This document shows, one piece after another, positions 55,241 through 64,000 of a stretch of DNA of 64,000 bases. The stretch is taken from contig JAOACD010000012.1 in NCBI GenBank assembly GCA_026417975.1, forward strand, positions 121,561-185,560, read 5' to 3'. The notes below the pieces were generated by a model. It was not told the origin of the DNA. It was given only the letters and a program-made list of their open reading frames with translations, and did no database searches. Every line of letters begins with the position of its first letter. The first letter of the stretch is position 1. Source of the stretch: Melioribacter sp. (GTDB lineage: Bacteria; Bacteroidota; Ignavibacteria; Ignavibacteriales; Melioribacteraceae). A program made the position numbers and the translations under genes.

Positions 55241-58200
55241 ATGAAAAGTTTTTCTTTACTATTCAAAATCCTGTTGATTGTAATGATTCTTGATGTGGTT
55301 TTCAATTTTTATTCTTTTGCACAAAGCAAAGGAATAAAGCAGGTTTCGAATTATACTAGCATTGCTAAGGTATCGGGAACAGCAGAGGGAACTACTGTCA
55401 CATATCTAAATCCTTATACGAATCAATATACAAGTAATTTTGCAGGAACTTTTAAAGGGACGTTAAATTCACAGTCGATAAAATTTTACTGTATTGATTT
55501 ACAGCAAAGTATAGTTTATAATCAAGATTATTGGGACGAAGATTATACGCCATCGCAAATTACTTACATTCTCAATAATTATTATCCTTATAAAAATAGT
55601 TATGCTGGGCAACTATCAGATATTGATAAAGAAGCAGCTGCAATTCAACTTGCCATATGGCATTTTAGTGATGGATTAAATGCAAACACAATTACAAACA
55701 GTACAATAAAATCTAGAGCTTTGGCAATAATTGCAGATGCAAATGCAAACCATAATAATCAAGCTCCCTTACAAACTTTGTTGATTATTCCATCTTCACA
55801 GTCGTTGCTTCAAAATACTCCAGCTAGTTTTGACATATATACTTATGATGCGAATGGTAATCCTGTTAAAGGTGTTGCACTTCAAATTAGTACTACACTT
55901 GGGACTTTAAGTGCGACAACTGGAGTCACTGATGTAAATGGGCATTTTGGACCCATAACACTTACTTATAATGGAGTAGGAATTGCAACAATAAGTGTAA
56001 AAGCTAATGTAATAATTCCACAAGGTACAAAGTATGTCCATAAAATCAAGCCAAGTGAAAAACAGAAACTAGTTTTAGCTACTCCATCATCAGATACAAA
56101 GGAAGAGTATGCTAAAGTTGAATGGTATGCTCCGTTAAGTTGTGATTTGAAGGGTTATGTTACATATACTCAGGGAGGATGGGGTAGTCCATCAAATAGT
56201 GCTCCTGGCAAAATTAGAGATCTGTATTTTAATTCAGTTTTTCCAGGGGGAATGACAGTAGGAGGTAATTATAAGATTACCTTTACATCTGCTAATGCCA
56301 TTAAAAACTACCTTCCTGATGGAGGAACGCTATCTGTTTTAACCCAAAACTATACTAATCCAACATCTAAAATTAGTGTACTTGCTGGGCAGCTTACGGC
56401 TCTTAAGTTAAATGTATATTACAGCGCAGCTGGTTATCTTGGTACTAATGCAACTCCTTTGGGAAATTTAGTAATTGTAAATGGGCCTTTTGCAGGTTAT
56501 TCAGTTTATCAATTTTTGACTTTTGCTGAGCAGGTTTTAGGTGGCGGTAGTTTGAATGGTTTTACACTTTCGCAAATTAATGAAACAGCAACTGCAATAA
56601 ATGAGAATTTTGATAATGGTAAAGTTGATAAAGGATACTTAACGTGTTTACAGAAAGCTTCTATTGGTGATAGAGTTTGGGAAGATTTAAATAAAAATGG
56701 TATACAAGACGCAGGTGAATTAGGTTTAGCAAATATAACTGTAAAATTATTTGATTGTAATGGTAATTTAATCTCAACAACAACCACAAATTCACAAGGG
56801 TATTATTTATTTTCAAATTTGAATCCGGGTGACTATTATTTACAATTTATTCCACCTACAGGATACATTTTTACTAGTCAGGATTCTGGTGGTGATGATA
56901 ATAAAGATTCAGATGCTAATATTAATACAGGGAAGACAATATGCACAACTTTGCTTTCTGGCGAAAACGATATGAGCTGGGATGCAGGATTGTACAAAGA
57001 AACTGTTTGCAAAAATAAAATAGGTGATTTTGTATGGCACGATAAAAATGTAAATGGTATTCAGGATTCTAATGAACCTGGAATTAAAGGTGTTATAGTG
57101 GAGCTGTGGCAAAATAATCAACTAATAGCAACTGATACTACAGATTTAAATGGCAGATATGAGTTTAATAATTTGTTAAATGGTACATATCAAATAAAAT
57201 TAGCATCTTCAAACTTTTCTACTGGTGGAGTTTTAGAAAGCAAAGCAAACACAAAATGGTATTCAACAAAGAAAAATCAAGGAAATAATGATGATAAAGA
57301 CAGTGATGCTAACTATACTGAGACTGTAACTGTTAATTTAAACTGTTCAGATAATTTTTCAATAGATTTTGGATTTTATAAAACTTGCGTAAATGTAATA
57401 AAAACATCTGATAAACAAAAAGCAAAACCTGGAGATGTAATAACTTATACTTTTACTGTAGAAAATTGTGGTGATATTACTTTGAGTGGTGGAGTAGATT
57501 TTTATGATGCTTTGTTAAACCCATCTGGTGATCATAAGATAAAAAATATAACTCCAGTATTGCCGGGTGAAACAAAATCGTTTACTAAAACATATACGGT
57601 AACAAAAAATGACTGTGGCCAATTAGTTAATACAGTCAAGGCAGTAGGACATCCTATAGATGGTTCAGCAACTGTTGAAGCTGAAGCTTTTGCCACTGTA
57701 AATGTTGAATGCGAATTATCATGTGTAACAGATTGGACAGCAGAAATTGGTCCAGATTCCGCAATATGTGAATACGACCCCAAACTAATAACAATTACTG
57801 GTTCAGTTCATTTAACTCCAAATCCAAGTAAAGCTTACTTGCAATTAGCTTGGAGAATTGTTTATCCTAATGATGGCAGTGTAGATAATTCAACTCATTA
57901 TCAAACAATTTTAATTACAAAAGACACTACATTCACAATAACAGCCCAATGGCCTGGTATTCGTCCCCATGATCAAATTGTAGAGATTCACTACGGAGTA
58001 AACGTTCTTGATTGTAATGGCAATCCAATTAAGAATGGAATAGGCAGAGATTTGTATTGGTATCCTTGGGTATGTCCACCACCTCAAGAAGAACCGGCAG
58101 AAGTTAGAATAGAAAAGTCTGTTGATAATCAAAATCCAAAATGTGGCGAGTCTATAACATTTACTATAAAGGTAACAAACGATGGTCCTAACAAAGCCAA

Positions 58201-60397
58201 AGGAATACAGGTTACAGATTTACTACCAGAAGGCTTGGTTTATAATTCCAGTTCCACTTCACAGGGGGTGTATGATTTTAACACGGGAATTTGGATTGTT
58301 GGGGATCTGAATTCCCACTCTTTTGCAACATTGACAATTAATGCAAAAGTCGATTGTGAACAGTTGAATAGTTCGATATTTGATTTAGGCCCCGCTAAGG
58401 ATTATAACTTATTTGTAATTAACGATGTTAATCAACCTTCTTCAGATACTCAAGGTAAGGTGGCAGTAGGTCGCGATGCATACTTTGCAAATTATAGCAT
58501 TGGAGATCAATTACCACCAAATAGCGGCGATGTTCTAATAGTTGGAAGAGATTTGATATTTATAAGTGGTCATGTTAATGGAAATGTAGTTTATGGAAAC
58601 ACAACAAATCTGCCCCAATCTTCTGTAAGTATAAATGGTACATTACGTCAAGACAGTCCAATTAATTTTGCAGCTGCAAAAACATACCTTGAAAACTTAT
58701 CGATGACTCTTTCTAATTACACAGTAAATGGTACGGTTAATTTTCAATACGGTGGATTAACATTAACAGGAACAGATCCATTTTTGAATGTATTCAAGGT
58801 TAATGGTGCTAACTTATCTTCGGCAAATAATGTTACTATTAATGCACCAAATGGGTCTGTAGTTCTTGTTAATATTGATGGCTATAATGTGAATTGGACA
58901 GGCGGATTAACAGTTAATGGAACAAGTATCACTAACGTCCTTTATAATTTCTACGAAGCAACACAGTTAACAATCCAAGGGATTGATATTCGGGGTTCTC
59001 TTTTAGCTCCATTTGCTGATGTTAACTTTGTAAGCGGAATGATTAATGGTCAATTAATATGCAAGTCTTTAAGTGGTATGGGTCAAATGAATCTTGCTCC
59101 TTTTATTGGTAATATTCCATTTGAAAAAGAGTTAACTAATATTGCAACAATTACAAGTGTATTAACGGTTGATCCTAATCCAAATAACAATTCTTCTAGT
59201 ACAACAATAACTGTTTCCAATGTAGAAGAAAATAATGAAGGTAATAATTCAGAAAATCAAAATAATTGGCAATTAGTAAGTGGATTTTCGAGTGGAGAAA
59301 TTGTTTATGCAATGGCCTATGATCAATATGGTAATATTTATTCTGGAACTTGGGGTGGAAATATTTATAAATCTAGCAACGGCGGTCAGTCGTGGATAAA
59401 AATTAACAATAATATGAACGTTGGATTTATTTGGGCATTAAATGTTCATAATGGATTTATATTTGCCGCTACTGAGCAGGGTGTATATAGATATGATGGT
59501 TCATCTTGGATATTAACTTCGTTATCAAATGTAGATGTTCATGCACTGGCATCTAATGGAAATTCAATTTATGCTGGAGTTTGGGGAGGTGGAGTTTATG
59601 TATCTACAGATAATGGCATAACTTGGAACGAAATGAATAATGGTTTAGGTTATAATTTAGTTATTAATTCATTGACGTTCCATTCAAATACACTTTTTGC
59701 TGCAAGTTATGGTGGTGGAGTATTTAAGTACGAAAATTCTACGTGGACTAAATTGAATGTTGGATATGATTTCGTTTGGACAATAGCTTCAAACTCTAGT
59801 GGTTTGTATGCAGGAACTTACGGTGATGGTCTCTATCGTTCGCTTGATAATGGTAATACTTGGTCAAAAGTTACTGCATTGAATGCACCGTTTATTTATT
59901 CAATAGCTGTGAATTTAAGTAATAAGGTTTATGTTGCATCTTGGACAAGTGGTGTATTTGAATCAGTTGACAATGGAAATACATGGAATTCAATTGGAAT
60001 GGGTGGTTTTGGAGTAAGTTCAATAATTATTTCAAAGAATGATAATAATGTTTATGTAGGAACAAAAGAAGGGAAAATTTATTTAAGCAAGAGAATTGCT
60101 GGTGTTACATCATTAGAATCAGAAGAAATTCCTACTAAATTTGAATTGTATCAAAATTATCCGAATCCATTCAATCCAATAACTACAATTAAATTTGCTG
60201 TGCCTCAAAGTGGAAAATATTCGTTAAGAGTTTATGATATTTTAGGTCAGGAAGTAGCAACTTTATTTGATGGAGAGATGAATCCAGGAACTCAAAAGGT
60301 TACATTTAATGGTAATAATCTTTCTTCGGGAGTTTACATTTATAGGTTAATTGGTAATAATGTGAATATTACCAAGAAAATGATTTTAATGAAATAG
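55241..60397 (+). CDS. Giant T9SS-secreted multidomain surface protein with thioester domain
   Basis: This 1718-residue surface protein, possibly an adhesin, has a signal peptide (about 1-28). A thioester (TED)-type domain follows, with Cys84 in KFYCIDLQQ and Gln136 in AAAIQLAIWHFSDG, the pair that forms an internal Cys-Gln bond in Gram-positive adhesins. Next come an Ig-like (Big_1-type) domain at about 175-270, a TYTQGGWG module at 300-470, and two SdrD-B repeats (SIGDRVWEDLNKNGIQD at about 475, KIGDFVWHDKNVNGIQD at about 590). A DUF11 domain (715-820), an unassigned domain (825-950) and a second DUF11 follow. That second DUF11 is split by a choice-of-anchor A domain (about 1046-1290). Seven propeller repeats (1343-1620) and a type A T9SS sorting domain (YQNYPNPFNP, LRVYDILGQEVATL) end it. 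Confidence 0.88.
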   Translation: MKSFSLLFKILLIVMILDVVFNFYSFAQSKGIKQVSNYTSIAKVSGTAEGTTVTYLNPYTNQYTSNFAGTFKGTLNSQSIKFYCIDLQQSIVYNQDYWDEDYTPSQITYILNNYYPYKNSYAGQLSDIDKEAAAIQLAIWHFSDGLNANTITNSTIKSRALAIIADANANHNNQAPLQTLLIIPSSQSLLQNTPASFDIYTYDANGNPVKGVALQISTTLGTLSATTGVTDVNGHFGPITLTYNGVGIATISVKANVIIPQGTKYVHKIKPSEKQKLVLATPSSDTKEEYAKVEWYAPLSCDLKGYVTYTQGGWGSPSNSAPGKIRDLYFNSVFPGGMTVGGNYKITFTSANAIKNYLPDGGTLSVLTQNYTNPTSKISVLAGQLTALKLNVYYSAAGYLGTNATPLGNLVIVNGPFAGYSVYQFLTFAEQVLGGGSLNGFTLSQINETATAINENFDNGKVDKGYLTCLQKASIGDRVWEDLNKNGIQDAGELGLANITVKLFDCNGNLISTTTTNSQGYYLFSNLNPGDYYLQFIPPTGYIFTSQDSGGDDNKDSDANINTGKTICTTLLSGENDMSWDAGLYKETVCKNKIGDFVWHDKNVNGIQDSNEPGIKGVIVELWQNNQLIATDTTDLNGRYEFNNLLNGTYQIKLASSNFSTGGVLESKANTKWYSTKKNQGNNDDKDSDANYTETVTVNLNCSDNFSIDFGFYKTCVNVIKTSDKQKAKPGDVITYTFTVENCGDITLSGGVDFYDALLNPSGDHKIKNITPVLPGETKSFTKTYTVTKNDCGQLVNTVKAVGHPIDGSATVEAEAFATVNVECELSCVTDWTAEIGPDSAICEYDPKLITITGSVHLTPNPSKAYLQLAWRIVYPNDGSVDNSTHYQTILITKDTTFTITAQWPGIRPHDQIVEIHYGVNVLDCNGNPIKNGIGRDLYWYPWVCPPPQEEPAEVRIEKSVDNQNPKCGESITFTIKVTNDGPNKAKGIQVTDLLPEGLVYNSSSTSQGVYDFNTGIWIVGDLNSHSFATLTINAKVDCEQLNSSIFDLGPAKDYNLFVINDVNQPSSDTQGKVAVGRDAYFANYSIGDQLPPNSGDVLIVGRDLIFISGHVNGNVVYGNTTNLPQSSVSINGTLRQDSPINFAAAKTYLENLSMTLSNYTVNGTVNFQYGGLTLTGTDPFLNVFKVNGANLSSANNVTINAPNGSVVLVNIDGYNVNWTGGLTVNGTSITNVLYNFYEATQLTIQGIDIRGSLLAPFADVNFVSGMINGQLICKSLSGMGQMNLAPFIGNIPFEKELTNIATITSVLTVDPNPNNNSSSTTITVSNVEENNEGNNSENQNNWQLVSGFSSGEIVYAMAYDQYGNIYSGTWGGNIYKSSNGGQSWIKINNNMNVGFIWALNVHNGFIFAATEQGVYRYDGSSWILTSLSNVDVHALASNGNSIYAGVWGGGVYVSTDNGITWNEMNNGLGYNLVINSLTFHSNTLFAASYGGGVFKYENSTWTKLNVGYDFVWTIASNSSGLYAGTYGDGLYRSLDNGNTWSKVTALNAPFIYSIAVNLSNKVYVASWTSGVFESVDNGNTWNSIGMGGFGVSSIIISKNDNNVYVGTKEGKIYLSKRIAGVTSLESEEIPTKFELYQNYPNPFNPITTIKFAVPQSGKYSLRVYDILGQEVATLFDGEMNPGTQKVTFNGNNLSSGVYIYRLIGNNVNITKKMILMK
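59268..60105 (+). repeat. Seven tandem beta-propeller repeats within the surface protein
   Basis: Seven repeats of about 35-45 residues have the shape 'alas..g.lYaGt.ggGvyrS.dnG.tW..'. Examples are SIYAGVWGGGVYVSTDNG, LYAGTYGDGLYRSLDNG and KVYVASWTSGVFESVDNG. The count fits a seven-bladed propeller of the BNR/YCF48-like kind. Confidence 0.75.
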
Positions 60398-60711
60398 TTA
60401 TTTAAGAACAAAATAATAAGCCCGACAGTTAGCATAAGCTTACTGTCGGGTTTTTTTATCTGAAGATGGTTTGTTAAAGTAATAATAAAATTAAGTCTTG
60501 TTGGGGAAGAGCAGAGAGATTAAAATAAACCTAATAACTTAAAGAAAAACTAAAAGGATTTTTATAAGCTGTTTGTTGAAAAATTGTTTTCTTATCTGTA
60601 TTAGATGTACAGTACTCTGAAAAAGATTTTTTTTTGTTCACTTAGTAACTATATTAACCAAAAATTATATTGATACGACGTAGAAGCGTAATATACTAAG
60701 AACATTAAGCA
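60398..60711. other. Intergenic region with the surface-protein terminator
   Basis: This 314-bp gap holds the strong terminator at 60421-60457. The remaining sequence shows nothing else I can support. Confidence 0.5.
60421..60457 (+). terminator. Intrinsic terminator of the large surface protein gene
   Basis: CCCGACAGT (60421-60429) pairs with ACTGTCGGG (60442-60450), followed by seven T residues. Confidence 0.9.
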
Positions 60712-60900
60712 TTAAATAAATTCTTGTGCTAAGCACTTATTGTTTTTGTTATTATATTTCTTAAAATGTTTACACCAAATTGGTACTTCTCTTCTACAAG
60801 CGCCAACAGCAGAGGGATTTCCGAAAGAAGCATATTTACATGAATAATCACAAAAGAGAGGAAAGTTAATTACTTTTTTGTTCGAAAATTTCTTTGGCAT
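60712..60900 (-). CDS. Small cysteine-rich protein of unknown function
   Basis: This 62-residue basic protein has cysteines at 17, 21, 35, 43 and 56. They lie in FPLFCDYSCKYASF, GACRREVPIWCKHF and KYNNKNNKCLA. The CxxxC pair and the ordered, hydrophilic sequence argue for a real metal- or cluster-binding protein. The upstream sequence is A-rich without a Shine-Dalgarno, which is common in the FCB group. It is divergent from gmhA. The family was not recognised by name, but the sequence has the look of a conserved one. Confidence 0.65.
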   Translation of the reverse strand: MPKKFSNKKVINFPLFCDYSCKYASFGNPSAVGACRREVPIWCKHFKKYNNKNNKCLAQEFI

Positions 60901-60920
60901 AAATTATTTTTATCTTTTTA

Positions 60921-60949
60921 TTGAATGATAATAAACTTTCTTATCTTTG
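60921..60949 (+). promoter_or_regulatory. Bacteroidetes-type promoter of gmhA
   Basis: TTG at 60921-60923 is followed after 18 nt by TATCTTTG at 60942-60949, an exact TAnnTTTG, just 25 bp before the gmhA start. Confidence 0.55.
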
Positions 60950-60973
60950 GAAAGGAACAATAAGGAAATTTAA

Positions 60974-61561
60974 ATGGATAGAGAAAAATTTTTTTCGGAA
61001 TCCTTAAAAGAAAGTGCTGAAACAAAATTAAATATCGAAAAACGGTGCAAAGAAAGTGTACTTAAGGCGGTCGAAATAATTGCAGATGCTTATAGGAACG
61101 GGAAAAAAGTTTTATTGTGTGGAAATGGTGGAAGTGCAGCAGATAGTCAACACATAGCAACCGAGTTAATGATTAGACTAAGTCATAAGATTAATCGTCC
61201 TGCATTACCGGCAATTTCTTTGACAACAGACACGTCAAATTTAACTGCAGGTAGCAACGACCTTGGATTCGAAAATGTTTTTGCAAGAAGCATAGAAGGA
61301 CTAGGCAACGAAAAGGATATTCTAATAGCTATTTCGACTAGCGGAAATTCACCAAACATAATTAAAGCTGTTGAAAAAGCACATGAAAAAAAAATGTTTG
61401 TAATAGGACTTCTAGGAGGTAGTGGAGGCAAATTAAAAGATAAGGTTGATTTAGCAATTATAATTCCATCACAAAATGTTCAAAGAATACAAGAGGGGCA
61501 TATTACTGTTGCTCATATAATTTGTGAGCTTGTTGAATACGAACTTTTCGGTAATAATTGA
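60974..61561 (+). CDS. gmhA: Phosphoheptose isomerase
   Basis: GmhA converts sedoheptulose 7-phosphate to D-glycero-D-manno-heptose 7-phosphate for the lipopolysaccharide core. The 195-residue SIS-domain protein has GNGGSAADSQHIATELM, ISLTTDTSNLTAGSNDLGF, AISTSGNSPNIIKAVE and the C-terminal QRIQEGHITVAHIICELVE with metal ligands. This fits the family 9 glycosyltransferase and waaA in the window. The following gene starts 39 bp downstream. Confidence 0.95.
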   Translation: MDREKFFSESLKESAETKLNIEKRCKESVLKAVEIIADAYRNGKKVLLCGNGGSAADSQHIATELMIRLSHKINRPALPAISLTTDTSNLTAGSNDLGFENVFARSIEGLGNEKDILIAISTSGNSPNIIKAVEKAHEKKMFVIGLLGGSGGKLKDKVDLAIIIPSQNVQRIQEGHITVAHIICELVEYELFGNN

Positions 61562-61600
61562 ACTTATCTTCTTGTTGACAGGTTAAATAAAATAAAAAGT

Positions 61601-63640
61601 ATGAATAGGTTAGCAAAAGAATCGTCTCCTTACTTATTACAACATGCAAATAATCCTGTAGATTGGTTTCCGTGGTGTGAAGAAGCATTCGAAAAAGCAA
61701 GACAAGAAGATAAACCAATTTTCCTTTCAATTGGTTATTCTACTTGCCACTGGTGTCATGTAATGGCACGTGAATCTTTTGAAGACGAAAAGATAGCAGA
61801 ATTTCTTAATAAAAATTTTGTATCAATAAAAGTTGATAGAGAAGAAAGGCCAGATATTGATAATATTTACATGCAGGTTTGCCAGATAATTACAGGTAGA
61901 GGTGGTTGGCCTTTATCTATTTTTATGACTGCTGATAAAAAACCATTTTATGCTGGAACTTATTTTCCAAAATTTTCTTATGCAGGCAGAATTGGATTTT
62001 ATGATTTATTAAATCACATCATTCATTTATGGAAAACAAGAAAAGATGAATTATTAAGAAGCACAGATGAAATTACGAGATACCTTTCATTACAAGTTTC
62101 TTCTAAATCTGAACAATATTTACATCAAGATATTTTAACAAGAACTTTTTCTTCTCTAAAAAATAATTTTGACGAAAAACATGGTGGGTTTGGAATAGCA
62201 CCAAAATTTCCTTCTCCACATAATTTAATTTTTCTTTTTAATTATTATTTGGAATTCAACGAAGTCGATTCATTGAAAATGGCACTAAAAACTTTAGAAG
62301 AGATGCGTAAAGGAGGAATTTTTGATCAAATAGGTTTTGGGTTTCACAGATATTCTACTGATGAAAAATGGTTGGTTCCACATTTTGAGAAAATGCTTTA
62401 CGATCAAGCAGCATTAATAGAAGCTTACACATTTGCTTATAAACTTACAAAGGATAATTTTTATAAAAATGTTGTTTATGAAATCTATTCTTATTTGAAT
62501 AATGAAATGTTATCTGATAATGATGCTTACTACTCAGCTCAAGATGCCGATAGTGAAGGTGAAGAGGGAAAGTATTACCTGTGGACTACAGAAGAAATTA
62601 GAAATATTCTTCCAGATAAATATGAGATTATAAAAGACATTTTTAATCTTGCAGAAGAAGGAAACTTTCTAAACGAGTTTACTCGAAAATTAACAGGCAA
62701 GAATATTTTGTATTTATCTGATAGATTAAATAATGTGCTCAATAAATTTGGGCTAGAGTTTAAAGAATATGAAATAATACGAAAGTCACTTCTTGAGTTT
62801 AGGAGCAAAAAAATTCCGCCTCTTAAAGATGATAAAGTGTTGACAGATTGGAATAGTCTTTTAATTTCTTCTTTAGTGAAAGCTTACTTAATATTTGATG
62901 ACGAAGAATTTTTGAAATCTGCATTATCATGTTACAACTTTTTGATAAAAAATATGTTTAATGGGGAAAAATTATTTCATGTATGGAAAGATAATAAAGC
63001 GTACATAGAAGGATTTCTTGATGATTATGCTTTTTTAATAAGAGCATCACTTGATTTATATAAAGCAACAATGAAAGAAGATTATTTAGTAAATGCGATA
63101 ACATTAAATTTAGTATTACAAAAAGAATTTTGGGATGAAGAAAGTGGTGGATTCTATTTTACATCAAAGAGTGATGATAATATTGTTCGAACAAAAATAC
63201 TTTATGATGGAGCTATTCCTTCCGGTAATTCCGTACAATTTGAGAATTTGATTAGATTGTTCAAATTAACTGGTGATGTAAATATATCGGGACAAATCGA
63301 AAAAATTATTTCAACTTTTGCCTATCAAGTTAATAATGCCTCTCTTGGATATACATATTTTTTGAATTCATACTTGTTATTGAATAAAAAGTCGTATGAG
63401 CTAGTAATATTGTCCGAAAATTTAGATGCAGAAACTATTCAAAAACTTTCAGGTTACGACAATTTGTATTGTATTTGGTTAACAAATTCGAACAGAGAAA
63501 AAATTATTGAATTTGTCCCATGGATAAAAGAATATAAAAAGCTTAACGACAAAAGAACATTTTATCTTTGTGAAAATTTTGTGTGTGATTTACCAACGAA
63601 TGACATAGAAGAAATTATAAAAAACTTTTCAAAAGGCTAA
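61601..63640 (+). CDS. Thioredoxin-domain DUF255 protein (YyaL / SPATA20 family)
   Basis: This 679-residue protein opens with the family signature [22 protein letters not shown] thioredoxin-like domain with [16 protein letters not shown] follows (the CxxC-containing active site region), then [25 protein letters not shown]. The rest is an alpha/alpha-barrel resembling N-acyl-glucosamine epimerase folds ([33 protein letters not shown]). Biochemical function is not established. It lies downstream of gmhA and may share its transcript. Confidence 0.92.
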   Translation: MNRLAKESSPYLLQHANNPVDWFPWCEEAFEKARQEDKPIFLSIGYSTCHWCHVMARESFEDEKIAEFLNKNFVSIKVDREERPDIDNIYMQVCQIITGRGGWPLSIFMTADKKPFYAGTYFPKFSYAGRIGFYDLLNHIIHLWKTRKDELLRSTDEITRYLSLQVSSKSEQYLHQDILTRTFSSLKNNFDEKHGGFGIAPKFPSPHNLIFLFNYYLEFNEVDSLKMALKTLEEMRKGGIFDQIGFGFHRYSTDEKWLVPHFEKMLYDQAALIEAYTFAYKLTKDNFYKNVVYEIYSYLNNEMLSDNDAYYSAQDADSEGEEGKYYLWTTEEIRNILPDKYEIIKDIFNLAEEGNFLNEFTRKLTGKNILYLSDRLNNVLNKFGLEFKEYEIIRKSLLEFRSKKIPPLKDDKVLTDWNSLLISSLVKAYLIFDDEEFLKSALSCYNFLIKNMFNGEKLFHVWKDNKAYIEGFLDDYAFLIRASLDLYKATMKEDYLVNAITLNLVLQKEFWDEESGGFYFTSKSDDNIVRTKILYDGAIPSGNSVQFENLIRLFKLTGDVNISGQIEKIISTFAYQVNNASLGYTYFLNSYLLLNKKSYELVILSENLDAETIQKLSGYDNLYCIWLTNSNREKIIEFVPWIKEYKKLNDKRTFYLCENFVCDLPTNDIEEIIKNFSKG

Positions 63641-64000
63641 TGGTATAATTTTACTGAAGGTTAGAAAAACCCTTTTCATAATAAAGACGGGAAGGGGAAT
63701 TTAATGTCTTAAATATGACATTTTCATAATTATAAAATCCATATAAAAATTTTACTAGTAAAATTTTACATTCGATATAAATTTGGAAATATGGAGATTT
63801 ATATACGATTGAGAAGTAGACTTTAATAATAGTTAAAAATATTTTTTTGTTGCCCACAAAAATTATTTTTACTACTTGTATTATTTCATTTCAATTATTA
63901 TGTTCATAATTAAATTTTTCATTTCTAATAAATGAGCGTTAATACATTTAAAGTTAGTATGTTCGTGTTTTCCAACCTTACGGTCTGCTCATTTATACAC
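63641..64000. other. 3' intergenic region with a 10-bp inverted repeat
   Basis: 360 bp without a convincing gene. ATAAATGAGC (63928-63937) and GCTCATTTAT (63987-63996) form a perfect 10-bp inverted repeat with a 49-nt loop. On the minus strand, the loop includes a small stem ACC-GTAA-GGT with a GNRA-type tetraloop. The structure is at the window edge and its partner gene is unseen. A 68-codon minus-strand frame at 63651-63857 is not supported. Confidence 0.4.

Noticed and set aside
63651..63857. 68-codon minus-strand frame
   Set aside because: The product is rich in I, F, K and Y as expected of random AT-rich DNA, and there is no ribosome-binding site or conserved pattern.

Overview
The window is 64 kb of AT-rich (roughly one-third GC by eye) Gram-negative bacterial chromosome. 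It most resembles the Ignavibacteria (Ignavibacteriota, FCB group). The evidence is a very large secreted protein ending in a type IX secretion (T9SS) sorting domain with the YPNPFNP signature, lipopolysaccharide genes (waaA, a family 9 glycosyltransferase, gmhA), a Wzi-like outer-membrane barrel and several promoter-like TTG-N18-20-TAnnTTTG sequences of the Bacteroidetes type. The taxon is inferred from gene content; no rRNA gene is present.

The left end (1-7.2 kb) is the origin region. A minus-strand block reads dnaA, dnaN, recF, a DciA/DUF721 gene, gyrB and then a partial CBS/MgtE-type magnesium transporter cut by the window edge. The AT-rich 6780-7175 segment upstream of dnaA carries several DnaA-box-like sequences and an unusual palindrome, and is the likely oriC. 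From 7.2 to 16.4 kb come an asparaginase, an NhaD-like antiporter, the RNase P RNA gene, a recJ-yebC-ruvC-ruvA run and a divergent proBA operon. A leader with a promoter-like sequence and a terminator hairpin precedes trpB2 (16.5-18.1 kb).

From 18 to 26 kb lies a signalling cluster: two STAS anti-sigma antagonists, a PAS histidine kinase, an NtrC-type regulator and a receiver-SpoIIE phosphatase, interspersed with a U32 tRNA-hydroxylation protein and an MFS transporter. NhaA follows. The 27-40 kb stretch is mostly housekeeping: aldo/keto reductase, dipeptidyl peptidase, a tRNA-editing-type SAD protein, valS, a threonine/serine dehydratase, an lrp-glnA pair, pdxB and aspS. At 40-51 kb are a candidate structured RNA, a histidine kinase with a haem-c motif, a Wzi-like barrel, a membrane protein of unknown function, an OPT peptide transporter with an oligopeptidase F, and a class V aminotransferase. 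From 51 to 54.6 kb are phosphomannomutase, waaA and a glycosyltransferase.

The most striking gene is the 1718-residue protein at 55.2-60.4 kb. It joins an N-terminal Cys-Gln thioester (TED-type) domain, better known from Gram-positive adhesins, to Ig-like, SdrD-B and DUF11 modules, a choice-of-anchor A domain that appears inserted inside a DUF11 domain, a seven-repeat beta-propeller and a T9SS C-terminal signal. Three small proteins (two rich in cysteine) and several start-site corrections (dnaA, dnaN, recJ, nhaA, pepF and others) are also recorded. No CRISPR array, tRNA, rRNA, prophage or intact insertion sequence was recognised.
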